Origin: an uncultured Parabacteroides sp.
GTDB lineage: Bacteria > Bacteroidota > Bacteroidia > Bacteroidales > Tannerellaceae
NCBI GenBank assembly: GCA_910577325.1
Contig: CAJTMR010000003.1
Location: 155,851-219,850, forward strand
Length of the DNA stretch: 64,000 nt
Direction: 5' to 3'
Shown here: positions 1 through 9,525 of the stretch, piece after piece
Layout of the letters: every line of letters starts with the position of its first letter
How positions within the stretch are numbered: position 1 is the first letter of the stretch
Program-made: the position numbers and the translations under genes
The notes under the pieces: model-generated
What the model was told of the DNA's origin: nothing
Database searches by the model: none
Seen by the model: only the letters and a program-made list of their open reading frames with translations

Positions 1-73
1 ACTTTTAAAGGCCGGAAGAATTTCCCATCCCCTTTTCCCAAGCGGGTTTCAGAGTTCCAATAATTTTCTCGGC

Positions 74-183
74 TTGAAACTTTCGGTTTCACGCGATGAA
101 ACTAAAAGTTTCCGCACATGAAACAAAAGGTTCCACACAATGAAACGAATGTTTCCACCAGATGGAACTGCGGACCGCCGGGC
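74..183. repeat. 22-bp tandem array, each unit an imperfect dyad
   Basis: Starts of ATGAAAC-like heptamers fall at 74, 96, 118, 140 and 162, exactly 22 bp apart. Units one to four read (A/T)TGAAAC, five variable bases, then a GTTTC or GGTTCC-like half, so each unit is a small inverted repeat of GAAAC with GTTTC. The fifth unit is degenerate. The array lies upstream of the promoter of the porin-like gene. The units abut directly without unique spacers, so it is not a CRISPR. Function unknown; a protein-binding array or a decaying minisatellite are both possible. Confidence 0.8.
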
Positions 184-265
184 GGGAACGTATTAATAAT
201 GCAAAGGCGCTCTTGCCCGGGATATCTCCTGTTTGCGGATAAGGTTGCAGTAAAGCCCTTTCCAT

Positions 266-296
266 TTTGCAGAAAGCCCAAACTTCCTTACCTTTG
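266..296 (+). promoter_or_regulatory. Bacteroidetes-type promoter of the porin-like gene
   Basis: TTTG at 266-269 is followed after 19 bp by TACCTTTG at 289-296. This matches the known Bacteroides primary sigma consensus (-33 TTTG, -7 TAnnTTTG). The predicted transcript start is near 303, giving a leader of under 20 nt before the ATG at 320. Confidence 0.75.
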
Positions 297-319
297 CGAT
301 CAATTTTGAAAAGACAGAA

Positions 320-1540
320 ATGAAAAGATACTTACTACTCTTCGCGGCCTTGTGTACGGTCATGGCCGGTCATGCCCAGAAAAAGAATTTTTCTTATACC
401 TTTTACGGACAGGTACGTGGCGATCTGTTTTACAATTCACGTGCCAATGCTGAAATTGTGGACGGGCTATTCCATCTTTACCCGAAAGACAAGAATTCGG
501 ATGCCGACGGGAACGACCTGAACGCCACGGCCAACGGGAGTTTCTATCTGCTCTATTCCCGCTTGGGAGTGGATGTGACGGGACCGAACATCGGGAAAGC
601 CGTGACGACAGCCAAGTTGGAGGCGGATTTTCGCGGCTCCGGGAGCAACTGGGCGGTCTTGCGTATCCGCCATGCTTATGTCAACTTAGATTGGGGCAAA
701 TCGGCGGTGTTAGTGGGACAAACCTGGCATCCGTTGTTCGGCGACGTGTCGCCGCAGATGTTGAACCTTTCGACCGGTGCGCCTTTCCAGCCGTTCAACC
801 GTAGCCCGCAGATCCGTTACCGGTACACGTCGGGCAAAGGGTTGCAACTGACGGGAGCCATGTTGTGGCAATTGCAGTACTTGTCTGCCGGCCCGAACGG
901 AAAGAGCGAGGAATATATAAAGAACAGTTGCATCCCGGAAGTCTACGTTTCGGCCGATTATAAAGCGGACGGTTTGATTGCCGGCGTCGGCATGGAAGTG
1001 CTGTCCTTGAAGCCCCGGCAGCAGACGACAGTGGACGAGCGGGTGTATAAAGTGAATGAGCGGGTCACCTCTCTCTCTTTCGAAGCGCATGCCAAATACA
1101 CGGCCTCGAACTGGTTGATTGCCGGCAAGACCTTGCTTGCATCAAACCTGACGCAAGCCTGTATGCTGGGTGGTTATGCGGTTACCTCCACCGACCCGCG
1201 TACAGGAGAGCAGGAGTACACGCCTTACCGCCATTCCATGACCTGGCTGAACGTGGTCTACGGCAAGAAATGGAAGCCGGGAGTCTTTGTCGGATATCTG
1301 AAGAACTTAGGGACGGGAAAGGAGATCGCCGGAGCGACATACGGTGTCGGGCTGGATGTGGACCAGGTGTTTACCACCAACCTCCAGCTCTCTTATAATC
1401 TGCCTCACTGGAAACTGGGTGCGGAGTACAGCCCTTCGCTTGCCTGGTATGGCACAATGGATACCCGAAACGGTAAAATAAAGGATACCCATTCGGTGAC
1501 GAACCACCGTGTGCTGGGTGTCCTGATCTATATGTTCTGA
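320..1540 (+). CDS. Outer-membrane porin-like protein
   Basis: A 406-residue protein with a typical signal peptide ending MAGHAQ near residue 20. The remainder alternates short amphipathic strands rich in Tyr, Trp and Gly and ends in a terminal Phe (LIYMF), as expected for an outer-membrane beta-barrel recognised by the Bam machinery. It has no TonB plug or carboxypeptidase-like domain, so it looks like a porin-type channel and not a TonB receptor. The substrate cannot be read from sequence. It has its own promoter at 266-296, and its TGA overlaps the next ATG (TGATG), so the downstream reductase is probably translationally coupled although the two functions seem unrelated. Confidence 0.6.
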   Translation: MKRYLLLFAALCTVMAGHAQKKNFSYTFYGQVRGDLFYNSRANAEIVDGLFHLYPKDKNSDADGNDLNATANGSFYLLYSRLGVDVTGPNIGKAVTTAKLEADFRGSGSNWAVLRIRHAYVNLDWGKSAVLVGQTWHPLFGDVSPQMLNLSTGAPFQPFNRSPQIRYRYTSGKGLQLTGAMLWQLQYLSAGPNGKSEEYIKNSCIPEVYVSADYKADGLIAGVGMEVLSLKPRQQTTVDERVYKVNERVTSLSFEAHAKYTASNWLIAGKTLLASNLTQACMLGGYAVTSTDPRTGEQEYTPYRHSMTWLNVVYGKKWKPGVFVGYLKNLGTGKEIAGATYGVGLDVDQVFTTNLQLSYNLPHWKLGAEYSPSLAWYGTMDTRNGKIKDTHSVTNHRVLGVLIYMF

Positions 1541-2427
1541 TGAAAAAGATATTGATTGTAGGTGCAAACGGGTTTGCCGGGCGGAGAATCCTGGACAAAC
1601 TTTCGTCGAACGGAGAATGTGAAGTTTTCGGCTGTTCCCTTCACCCGGATATCCGTCCGGAAGGGAACCATACTTTCGTCCGGTTGGATATCAACGACTA
1701 TCCGGCGGTGGAAAGCTTGTTCGACCACGTCTGTCCGGATGTCGTCGTCAACTGTTCGGCTCTTTCCGTTCCGGACTATTGCGAGCAGCACCACGAGGAG
1801 GCGTATGCCCTTAACGTGTCGGCGGTAGAGAACCTGGCTTATTGTTGCAAGCATCAGGGAAGCCGCCTGATCCATCTGTCTACGGACTTTGTGTTTGACG
1901 GGAAAGGCGACCGTCTTTATACGGAAGAAGACCTGCCTGCCCCGCTCAACTACTACGGCGTGACCAAGTATCAGGGAGAACAGGCGGTAGCAAGTATATG
2001 CCGCGACTATGCGATTGCCCGTGTGGTGGTGGTCTACGGGAAGGCGTTGCCGGGACAGCATGGCAATGTCCTCCAATTGGTCAAGAACCGCCTGGAGTCA
2101 GGACAGGAGATTCGCGTTGTTTCCGACCAATACCGTACGCCAACCTGGGTGGCGGATATCGCCGACGGAGTGGAACGGCTGGCATATTCCGGCAATTGCG
2201 GTATTTATCACATCTGTGGCGAAGAACATCTCTCTATCGCCGAAATGGCGTATCGCGTAGCCGATTACTTCGGGCTGGACCGTTCCCTGATCCGTCCGGT
2301 CACGACACAAGAGATGAAGGAGGCGACCCCGCGCCCACGTAACAGCGGACTGTCCGCCGAGAAAGCGAAACGCGAATTGGGCTATCGCCCGCATACGCTG
2401 GAAGAGGGGCTGAGGGAAATGAGGTAA
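1540..2427 (+). CDS. RmlD-like NAD(P)-dependent sugar-nucleotide reductase
   Basis: A 295-residue short-chain dehydrogenase of the extended, RmlD/NAD-dependent epimerase type. The N-terminal Rossmann glycine motif is GANGFAGRRIL (residues about 7-17), the S-T-DFVFDG segment lies near residue 110, and the catalytic YxxxK is YYGVTK near residue 130. RmlD-type enzymes reduce dTDP-4-keto-rhamnose in the cytoplasm, but no rmlA, B or C genes adjoin it, so the substrate is uncertain and methionine adenosyltransferase regulatory-subunit-like proteins share this fold. The start is the ATG overlapping the porin stop. The gene is followed by a bidirectional terminator. Confidence 0.7.
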   Translation: MKKILIVGANGFAGRRILDKLSSNGECEVFGCSLHPDIRPEGNHTFVRLDINDYPAVESLFDHVCPDVVVNCSALSVPDYCEQHHEEAYALNVSAVENLAYCCKHQGSRLIHLSTDFVFDGKGDRLYTEEDLPAPLNYYGVTKYQGEQAVASICRDYAIARVVVVYGKALPGQHGNVLQLVKNRLESGQEIRVVSDQYRTPTWVADIADGVERLAYSGNCGIYHICGEEHLSIAEMAYRVADYFGLDRSLIRPVTTQEMKEATPRPRNSGLSAEKAKRELGYRPHTLEEGLREMR

Positions 2428-2432
2428 AAAAA

Positions 2433-2464
2433 TACGGGCTATCTTTAGAACAAGACAGCCCGTA
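2433..2464. terminator. Bidirectional terminator between convergent genes
   Basis: TACGGGCTATCT (2433-2444) pairs with AGACAGCCCGTA (2453-2464) with one mismatch and an 8-nt loop. A and T tracts flank it on both sides. It sits between the plus-strand reductase and the minus-strand SusD gene that converge here. Confidence 0.75.
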
Positions 2465-2507
2465 ATGGAAAAAATCATTTTGACTTTGACATGTATCAAG
2501 ATGCAGA

Positions 2508-4139
2508 TCAATAGCCTTCGTTCTGCTTCAACTGACCATTCGATTTTGTAACTTCTTCACTTGGATACGGGAATACGATCATGTGCGCCCGGTATTCGTT
2601 CTTGTTGGTATAGTCTTCGTAACCGGTGATTGTGAATGCAGATTCCGGATTTGCCCGGTCTTCGTATCTGCGGATGCGCGGATGCGCGTTCAATTCTTGG
2701 TCCGCCAACATTTTTATGTCAGAATTGGAAGAACGGTTCCAACGCTTTAAGTCGAACAGATGATCCGTAAACTCGAAAGCCAACTCGCACCGGCGCTCGT
2801 GATACAGGTCTTTCATCGTTACGATACCGGCAAGAGGCGTCAAGTTGGAACGTTCGCGAATACGGTTGAGGTCCGCTTTCGCCAGTTCGGCCTTCCCTGT
2901 CATCAGATACGCTTCGGCACGGAACAACAACATTTCCGCAAAACGGATGATCGGGAAATTGAGACGGACCGTCGGCCAGTCCCCGTTGGCACTCGCGGCT
3001 CCTTCCGCCACGGGATCGGCATATTTGAACGGCTCCATATATTTATTGATCATGAAGCCTGCCTCCAAGTCGGATGTAGACCAAAATTTGCGCGTCTCGC
3101 CGAAGAACGGGAACTCTTGGTTGTATTCCAGAATCGAGCGGACCAGGCGCTCATTCCCTTCACCGTCTTTGGCCATCTCTTCATAAATGTCGTAACTGGG
3201 TTTCATCTGTCCCCAACCGTTATATTTGCCCCATCCTTTGTTTTCAAGAACAATACCCGGAAATTCGGTTCCGCCTCCCGTCGCACCGCCTATGCCCGGA
3301 ATACTCCAGATATATTCGGCGTTCCAGTAATGGCTCATGTCAGACGAGAAAACCTCTGTCAACACCGGCGCCAGGTCACGCTGATACTCTTGTTCCAATT
3401 GGTTGACCATTTCAACGACTTGATTCCATCGGGTCGCGTCCCAAGTAGCCCAGTAAGCGTATGCTTTTGCCTTGAACGCAACAGCGGCAGCCTGATGTGC
3501 ACGGCCTCGGTTATCGGCATCATAAGATTCGAATTTCGGGAGATAGGAAACCGCCCGGTCCATATCTTCGACAATCAGTTGGTAATTGTCCATGACGGTC
3601 TTCCGCTGAAGAGGTATAGAGTTGTCATAACCGTTCGGGAAGTCCTCATAACGGACAAAAGGCACTCCCTGTTTGTCCGTACCGTAGCGGTAGGCGATTA
3701 GAAAATGCGCCCATCCCCGGCAGAAAAAGGCTTCTCCCAAACTACGCTTTTCAACGGCGGTCAACTCTGTCTCTTTTTCTTTCTTCAGCAGTTCCTGAAT
3801 GATCCAGTTTGCACGCGACATGGTGGCATACATGCGGCTGAAGACATCCCTCAAAGGAGATTCGTCGCCGGTGTAGGCAAAAGTAGCCAACGTATTGTAG
3901 CTGCGGGTACGTCCCCAGACAATGTCGCATGCGGCGCCCTGTTCCCAAAACAGCTCACGCCCATAGCAACCTTCTTGCTGGAATACCATATATAATATAT
4001 CGATCGCGTCGATCGCTTGTTCGTCATTCTGGAAATAAGTGGTCGTAGTCGGGGTTCCTTCCGGCTGGACGTCGAGCAGGTTGCCACAGGAACTGCAAAC
4101 CAATGCAAATAAAGCTAATACAGTAATATATCTTTTCAT
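2508..4139 (-). CDS. SusD/RagB-family nutrient-binding outer-membrane lipoprotein
   Basis: A 543-residue protein with a lipoprotein signal peptide; the lipobox is CSSC-GN with the acylated Cys near residue 18. The N-terminal LLDVQPEG segment, the helical TPR-like body, and the C-terminal LxxIRxRSNL and ERRCELAFEF(T)D..DLKRW motifs are characteristic of SusD/RagB proteins. These sit on the cell surface and form the lid of the partner SusC channel, capturing a glycan or peptide. It lies 42 bp downstream of a SusC gene and is surely co-transcribed with it. No glycoside hydrolase, sulfatase or peptidase gene adjoins the pair, so the ligand cannot be inferred. Confidence 0.95.
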   Translation of the reverse strand: MKRYITVLALFALVCSSCGNLLDVQPEGTPTTTTYFQNDEQAIDAIDILYMVFQQEGCYGRELFWEQGAACDIVWGRTRSYNTLATFAYTGDESPLRDVFSRMYATMSRANWIIQELLKKEKETELTAVEKRSLGEAFFCRGWAHFLIAYRYGTDKQGVPFVRYEDFPNGYDNSIPLQRKTVMDNYQLIVEDMDRAVSYLPKFESYDADNRGRAHQAAAVAFKAKAYAYWATWDATRWNQVVEMVNQLEQEYQRDLAPVLTEVFSSDMSHYWNAEYIWSIPGIGGATGGGTEFPGIVLENKGWGKYNGWGQMKPSYDIYEEMAKDGEGNERLVRSILEYNQEFPFFGETRKFWSTSDLEAGFMINKYMEPFKYADPVAEGAASANGDWPTVRLNFPIIRFAEMLLFRAEAYLMTGKAELAKADLNRIRERSNLTPLAGIVTMKDLYHERRCELAFEFTDHLFDLKRWNRSSNSDIKMLADQELNAHPRIRRYEDRANPESAFTITGYEDYTNKNEYRAHMIVFPYPSEEVTKSNGQLKQNEGY

Positions 4140-4181
4140 TTTAATCCTTTGTTAAGTTGAATATCATTTAAAAACTCCCGG

Positions 4182-7100
4182 TCAGTAAGTCAGTTTGACC
4201 CCGACAGAGAACACACGAGAAACCGGATACTTCAAGGCATCCCAGCCGCCTGTCTCCGGGTCCATGCCGGAATAGTTCGTGAGCGTGAAGAGGTTCTCGC
4301 CGCTGAAGTAAACCGACATCGTGCTGTTGTGTTCCTTCAGGTGGGCGCATTTGCGCAGTGCCGCGCTCAAGTCATAAGATACGGTGACGTTCTTCAAACG
4401 CAAGTAAGAGGCGTCTTCCAGATACCAGTCAGATGGCGTGTTGAAGTTGCTGTTGGGATCGTTTTTCGACAAGCGAGGGATGTCAGATCCCGTGTTCGAT
4501 GGGCTCCAAGCGTTCATGATTTCCTTTGAGCGGTTGAAATTGCCTTCCACATCGCTTAATGCCATGTATTTGCCGATGTATAAGGACTGTACTCCGCCTA
4601 CGCCTTGGAACATGGCATTTACGGACAGTTTTTTCCAAGTGAATCCGCCGGAGAACGAGAATGTCGTTTTGGGAGTCGAACTACCGCAATATTGACGGTC
4701 TCTATCGTCGATAACCCCGTCACCGTTGGCATCTATGAATTTCAAATCACCGGCTACGGCGTTCGGCTGGACCCGCTTGCCGTTTTTATCTACATAAGCG
4801 GCTGCTTCCGCATCGCTTTGGAAGATACCGTCCGTCTTGATCAGGTAGAATGAACCCAACGGTTCTCCTTCGGCGGTCTGGTACATATAAGGAAGACTGC
4901 GGAAACCACCACCGCCGGTCCAAACCCCCGGATTGCCCTCAGAATCTTTTACACCGATATCGGATACCCAGTTTTTCAGATAGGAAAAGTTGCCGGAAAC
5001 GAAATACGACCAATCTTTATTCACTTGTTGGTTCCAATTGACTTGAGCCTCGAAACCTCGGTTACGGACTTCACCTTGATTGAGCAACATCGCTTCGATA
5101 CCGATTGTCCCCGGCCAGTTCATCGTTTGTGACTGAATTAAGTTGAAAGTGCGTTTATCGAAATAGTCGAATGCCATGCTCAAGCGGTTGTCAAACATGT
5201 TCATGTCAAGTCCCAAGTCCCATTGTTCGGAAGTTTCCCAAGTCAGGTCAGGATTCAATGCGGTGGAGTTGTAGACGTAGTTGCCCCAAAGCTTGTTCGA
5301 CTCAATACCGTATTGCGCATGATCCGACAAATAGCTTTTTCCCAATGATGCCGATTTGTAATTATACCAGATGGAACCTAAATTGCCGACACGTCCCCAA
5401 GATGCACGGACTTTCAACAGGTTGAGTGTCTCGTTTTGAGGGAAGAATGATTCGTTGGAGATCTTCCAACCAGCTGTTACGGCAGGGAAGTCTCCGTAAT
5501 TGTTCTCTTTCGGCAAACGCCCCGCATAGTCGCGACGCCAGGAGGCTGTGACAAAATAACGGTCGTCAAACGAATAAGCCAAACGGGCTATCAAGGACAC
5601 GTTTGCATCGGGACCTGTCAGATAGTCTGTTGCGGTGACGGTATTGGCGTAAGCCAGATATTGCAAATAGGTCGATTCGTCCGACAGATCTTTTCCGTTC
5701 ACCTCAAAGCCACGTGATTGGTAGTGATCTGCGGTGGTGGACAACAAGGCTCCCACGGTATGTAAGTCGTTGAACGTATTGTCATAGGTAAGTGTATTCT
5801 CTGTTTTCCACGCATCCGAACGGTATGTCGTTTCATCCAGATTGTTTGTCAGGGCCGGTTTGCCTACTTCGTCACGGACCGGGACGAATCTCTTGTAATA
5901 ATTGGTCATCAGGTTGTACGTAAAACGACTGGTGAACTTCAAACCGGTCAGGATATTGGCAATCTGCAAGCTGGTCGTGCTCCAGATGTTGCTGGTCCGG
6001 TTATAGAGGTTTTCAGCTTTCAACAGACGAACCGGATTGACTGCATCTCCGTGGATATCGGCAAAGTTGGAGCCATATTGAGCAATATAAGCCGGATCTT
6101 CGGTCGTTGTCCCGCCGTACGTCCCGTCCAGCGGATTGTAGACCGTGGCACTGGCGGGCATATACATAGCAGCCGAAACGACACCGGTGTAACCGTCGCT
6201 CGTGTCTTTCGTACGGCCTTCATTGTTTTTCCAAACGAAATCTTCGGTAATTGTCACCCATTTGTTCAGATTGTACTTACCGTTGTAGCGGAGTGAAAGA
6301 TTCTTATTGAATGTATTGATCAATACGCCCTCATCTTTGTCGTAGGCAAAGGAAACACGGTTAGAGGCATTTTCCGAACCGACGTTCAAAGCGACGTTAT
6401 GCCGTTGGTAGAAGGCGGTGCGGAAGATCTCGTCCATCCAGTCAGTGCGTGTCGTTCCCACCCACGGGTTTTTGGACAAATCCCAACCGGTCGGTAACGT
6501 AAGTCCTGCATTCGCGTAAGAGAGTTTTCGCATCTCAAGCTGCTCCTCCGCGTTCAAGGGCTGGATTATGTTGCTGGCCTTGCGAAGTCCGAAAGTGGCA
6601 TCGTAGCTCAACGAAGTCCTGCCAGCTTTCGCCTTCTTGGTAGTCACCAGGATTACGCCTCCAGCACCGGACTGCGCTCCGTAGATGGCGGCCGAGGCGG
6701 CATCTTTCAACACAACAATCGATTCGATGTCGTTCATGGATGCAATGGGTGCGCCGGGGACACCGTCAACAACCCACAACACGTTGTCGCCATTCTTGGA
6801 ACCTTGTCCGCGGATCACGATCCAAGGAACAGACGTCGGGTCTCCGCCATTGGCCTGCACGGTGACACCTGCCAATTGTCCTTGCAACATTCCTTCCGTG
6901 GAAGTCACCGGACGCACTGCAAGATCTTCCGTATTGTTCAATATGCCGACAGAAGCGGATAAGTCTTGTTTACGTTGTGCGGCGCCATAGCCTAACACGA
7001 CTACCTCATCCAGTTTTTGGGTATCTTCGTCCAATACGATATTGAATATATTCTTGCCGCTAACCGAGATGTTTTGGGTTATGTAGCCGATATAGCTAAT

Positions 7101-7634
7101 CTCCAGAATTGAGTTTTCCGGAACTTCCAGTTGGAAATTGCCATCCGATCCGGTCGTTACCCCGTTTGTGGTCCCTTTTACGACCACGTTCGCCCCGATA
7201 ACGGGAATACCGTCCGGATCTTTGACGACGCCCGAAATTTTTTTTGTGATTTGCTGCTTGGCGTTAGCCTTGGCTACTGGTGTATCTTCCTTGTAAATCA
7301 ATACAATCCGGTCTTCAATCTTATATTTGATTTCAGTACCTCGGAACGCCTGCTCCAGAATGGCCTCTATGCCTTTGTTTTTCGCCTTGACCGATACTTT
7401 GTTTACTCGCAAAGATTCCAAAGCGGTATCGTATGAGAATACAATATCCGTTTGTTGCTTCAAAGAATTGACCACAGCTTTCAATGTCGTGTTGTTGAGA
7501 GATAACTCGACGTCAAACCGTTGGGCGAATACATCGGTTGTCGAGGCCGCTTGGACACCTGCCACCATGCAGCATAAAGACATTCCTATGCACGCACGTT
7601 TGACGGAGGCAAAATCATAAAAATTTTTCTTCAT
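4182..7634 (-). CDS. SusC/RagA TonB-dependent receptor with N-terminal STN domain
   Basis: A 1150-residue outer-membrane importer. After a signal peptide (to about residue 38) it has an STN (secretin and TonB N-terminus) signalling domain at about 40-115, a carboxypeptidase-like regulatory domain at about 130-215, the SusC TonB-box region (KLDEVVVLGYG) near 210, a plug domain with the conserved WVVDGVPG and IESIVVLKDAASAAIYG segments, and a large C-terminal beta-barrel. The STN domain is the hallmark of receptors that signal to a FecR-type anti-sigma factor. The sigma and FecR genes lie immediately upstream in the same orientation, so this is a self-regulated trans-envelope signalling and uptake unit. 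The 120-bp gap to FecR holds a dyad. Confidence 0.95.
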   Translation of the reverse strand: MKKNFYDFASVKRACIGMSLCCMVAGVQAASTTDVFAQRFDVELSLNNTTLKAVVNSLKQQTDIVFSYDTALESLRVNKVSVKAKNKGIEAILEQAFRGTEIKYKIEDRIVLIYKEDTPVAKANAKQQITKKISGVVKDPDGIPVIGANVVVKGTTNGVTTGSDGNFQLEVPENSILEISYIGYITQNISVSGKNIFNIVLDEDTQKLDEVVVLGYGAAQRKQDLSASVGILNNTEDLAVRPVTSTEGMLQGQLAGVTVQANGGDPTSVPWIVIRGQGSKNGDNVLWVVDGVPGAPIASMNDIESIVVLKDAASAAIYGAQSGAGGVILVTTKKAKAGRTSLSYDATFGLRKASNIIQPLNAEEQLEMRKLSYANAGLTLPTGWDLSKNPWVGTTRTDWMDEIFRTAFYQRHNVALNVGSENASNRVSFAYDKDEGVLINTFNKNLSLRYNGKYNLNKWVTITEDFVWKNNEGRTKDTSDGYTGVVSAAMYMPASATVYNPLDGTYGGTTTEDPAYIAQYGSNFADIHGDAVNPVRLLKAENLYNRTSNIWSTTSLQIANILTGLKFTSRFTYNLMTNYYKRFVPVRDEVGKPALTNNLDETTYRSDAWKTENTLTYDNTFNDLHTVGALLSTTADHYQSRGFEVNGKDLSDESTYLQYLAYANTVTATDYLTGPDANVSLIARLAYSFDDRYFVTASWRRDYAGRLPKENNYGDFPAVTAGWKISNESFFPQNETLNLLKVRASWGRVGNLGSIWYNYKSASLGKSYLSDHAQYGIESNKLWGNYVYNSTALNPDLTWETSEQWDLGLDMNMFDNRLSMAFDYFDKRTFNLIQSQTMNWPGTIGIEAMLLNQGEVRNRGFEAQVNWNQQVNKDWSYFVSGNFSYLKNWVSDIGVKDSEGNPGVWTGGGGFRSLPYMYQTAEGEPLGSFYLIKTDGIFQSDAEAAAYVDKNGKRVQPNAVAGDLKFIDANGDGVIDDRDRQYCGSSTPKTTFSFSGGFTWKKLSVNAMFQGVGGVQSLYIGKYMALSDVEGNFNRSKEIMNAWSPSNTGSDIPRLSKNDPNSNFNTPSDWYLEDASYLRLKNVTVSYDLSAALRKCAHLKEHNSTMSVYFSGENLFTLTNYSGMDPETGGWDALKYPVSRVFSVGVKLTY

Positions 7635-7671
7635 AACTTTTTCTACTTTATCTTTAGATTAACCAAAATAT

Positions 7672-7713
7672 GTTTTTCCTGTTACGTATTTAATACAACT
7701 AACAGGGAAAAAC
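7672..7713 (-). promoter_or_regulatory. Dyad between the FecR and SusC genes
   Basis: GTTTTTCCTGTTA (7672-7684) pairs with TAACAGGGAAAAAC (7700-7713) except for one bulged G, with a 15-nt AT-rich loop. It lies in the 120-bp gap upstream of SusC on the minus strand. It could be a partial terminator that sets the FecR to SusC expression ratio, or an operator for a regulator of the receptor. The sequence alone does not decide. Confidence 0.45.
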
Positions 7714-7754
7714 CACCTATAACAAAACGGATTTTTTTTATTTTGACTAATATT

Positions 7755-8732
7755 TTATTCAAGGCGTTGGATTTTAGCAGATTTTCCAGTTATATAATAG
7801 AGTTGTTCCAGCGCTGCTTCGGCTCCTTTTGAACGTTTGAAAGAGAAATTGTAAAGCCGATTGCCCAAAGATACGGTATCCATCCGGATTCTTACTTGAT
7901 AAGTCTTTTCCAAGCAATCCAAAATCTCTCCACATGTGACATTCGACAGTGATATCAAACCGAACCTCCAGGATGTAAGCGCATTGACATCTACATTCTC
8001 GATTTCAACATCGCCGGTTTTCTGCAAATATCGGGCTTGTTGTCCCGGTTCCAATACGGCCAGTTTGTTCCCGGACTTGTCTTGAAGCTGTACGGAACCT
8101 GTCATCAGGATCGTTTTGCAAATACCTCTCTCCTCGTCCGTACTGACCTCGAAAGAGGTTCCCAGCACTTGTACTTCATGTAGAGCCGTCTGAACGACAA
8201 AAGGATGGGCGGCATCTTTTTTTACATCAAAGAAAGCTTCTCCGTCCACATACACCCTGCGTTCTTTTCCTGTAAAATTTGAAGGTGTTTTCAATAGGGT
8301 TCGGTTTCCAAGCCATACGACCGTTCCGTCGGAGAGGCGGACTTCGCTTACAGACCAATCGTTCGACTCGTTCACGTAGGTGACAAGATCGCGATCGGAT
8401 ATCATTCCGCCTTTCAAAGTACTGGTGTACCAATAAAATAAACAGAGCCCGACAAACACGGCGGCAACGCCGGCATACTTTAAATAAAGAGCGGTGGTTT
8501 TTCGCTTCCCCGACCCGATGAGCGTGTCTATTCGCCTGTTCAGGTGTGCCAATGAGTTTTCAACGTCATTTTTGCCTATCCGAGAGACGACTTGTTGGGC
8601 ATTATGGATCGCTTTTATCTCGAAAAAGTAGGCTTGATGTTGCGGAGACTGCTCCAGCCAGTCTTTCAGTTGCGCTTTTTCTTCTTCCGTTGCTTTGCCG
8701 GATAAATATGTATGTATGATAAAGTCGTTCAT
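7755..8732 (-). CDS. FecR-family anti-sigma factor
   Basis: A 325-residue inner-membrane protein. An N-terminal cytoplasmic anti-sigma segment with the YLSGKATEEEKAQLKDWLEQ signature is followed by one transmembrane helix (AAVFVGLCLFYWY, about residues 85-105) and a periplasmic FecR domain (about 115-210; SEVRLSDGTVVWLGNRT, GEAFFDVKKDAAHPFVV). A C-terminal domain follows, probably contacting the STN domain of the receptor. FecR proteins hold their ECF sigma factor until the loaded receptor signals. The ATG at 8732 is chosen because the sequence from it fits the family; an in-frame codon 33 nt upstream adds only unconserved residues. Confidence 0.9.
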   Translation of the reverse strand: MNDFIIHTYLSGKATEEEKAQLKDWLEQSPQHQAYFFEIKAIHNAQQVVSRIGKNDVENSLAHLNRRIDTLIGSGKRKTTALYLKYAGVAAVFVGLCLFYWYTSTLKGGMISDRDLVTYVNESNDWSVSEVRLSDGTVVWLGNRTLLKTPSNFTGKERRVYVDGEAFFDVKKDAAHPFVVQTALHEVQVLGTSFEVSTDEERGICKTILMTGSVQLQDKSGNKLAVLEPGQQARYLQKTGDVEIENVDVNALTSWRFGLISLSNVTCGEILDCLEKTYQVRIRMDTVSLGNRLYNFSFKRSKGAEAALEQLYYITGKSAKIQRLE

Positions 8733-8879
8733 CTTGGTATAAATTTTCTTTTTATAAATATACAACTAACTATTTGAAACTACCTAAAAGAATGATTACG
8801 ATTTTATGCAAATGTTCCTACCTTCATATAATAACCGGCAAGTTCCTGACCATGAAAGCAGGCTGTCGCACCAAAGGAT

Positions 8880-9488
8880 TCAATACAGGAAATAGCTGAT
8901 AATCAAAAGTTCGACTATTTTTAAAGGAATGTTTGCATAATGAACTTTCAATTTCTCACGCAACAGTTTTAATGCGTTATGAATATGGTTTTCAACCGTA
9001 CTTAATGAAATGCCCAGTTTCAAAGAGATTTCCTTGCCGGGCATATTGTGAAGATAGCTCAGGGTAAAGACCTCCCGGCATCTTGCAGGAAGGCTATTAA
9101 TTGCGGCGTCTATATCTGCCCGCAACTCCTGATTATAGAGTTTGCGTATGATGTCGTTGGTGTCCGGATCGTAATATTTATATCCGATCTCCTCGATTTC
9201 ACATTCATATATGGACCTGTACTTGTCGGAGTGGCCTTTCTTTTTCAATGCATTCAATGATGTGTTATACACGGAACGCAACAAATAGCCATGTAAAGAC
9301 TGGGAACCGTCCAGTGTCTCTCTTCGTATCCATACGTTCAAAAAAACATCTTGTACCACATCTTCTGCTTCCTCCTCATCCAAAAACAGTTCCGCATACG
9401 CACGCAAAGAGAGATAGTATTGCTTGTATAGTTCGTTAAAAGCGATACGATCCCCTTCTTTTATCTTTCCTATGAGTGCTGTATGCAT
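8880..9488 (-). CDS. ECF RNA polymerase sigma factor, FecI-like
   Basis: A 202-residue ECF sigma factor. Region 2 (about residues 20-85) includes FNELYKQYY and DEEEAEDVVQDVFLNVW, which bind core polymerase and the -10 element. Region 4 (about 125-180) has LPARCREVFTLSY and the helix-turn-helix MPGKEISLKLGISLSTVENH, which recognises the -35 element. The ATG at 9488 is preferred over an upstream TTG because an AGGA ribosome-binding site precedes it. It heads the sigma, FecR, SusC, SusD set, and the expected circuit is FecR inhibition relieved by the receptor. The final hydrophobic tail IVELLIISYFLY is longer than usual and might be membrane-associated. Confidence 0.93.
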   Translation of the reverse strand: MHTALIGKIKEGDRIAFNELYKQYYLSLRAYAELFLDEEEAEDVVQDVFLNVWIRRETLDGSQSLHGYLLRSVYNTSLNALKKKGHSDKYRSIYECEIEEIGYKYYDPDTNDIIRKLYNQELRADIDAAINSLPARCREVFTLSYLHNMPGKEISLKLGISLSTVENHIHNALKLLREKLKVHYANIPLKIVELLIISYFLY

Positions 9489-9517
9489 AAATCCTGTCAA
9501 TCTGATATCCCTAAAGG

Positions 9518-9525
9518 CAAAGTTA
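9518..9525 (-). promoter_or_regulatory. -7 element of the sigma-factor promoter
   Basis: On the minus strand TAACTTTG (9525 to 9518) fits TAnnTTTG and lies 29 nt upstream of the chosen start codon. No good -33 TTTG at the usual 19-20 bp spacing is visible. Confidence 0.5.

Noticed and set aside
74..183. Possible CRISPR array
   Set aside because: Units abut directly with a 22-bp period and have no unique spacers; no cas genes are near.
118..309. Open frame of 63 codons upstream of the porin-like gene
   Set aside because: It starts inside the 22-bp array and runs across a near-perfect promoter (266-296); composition is not protein-like.
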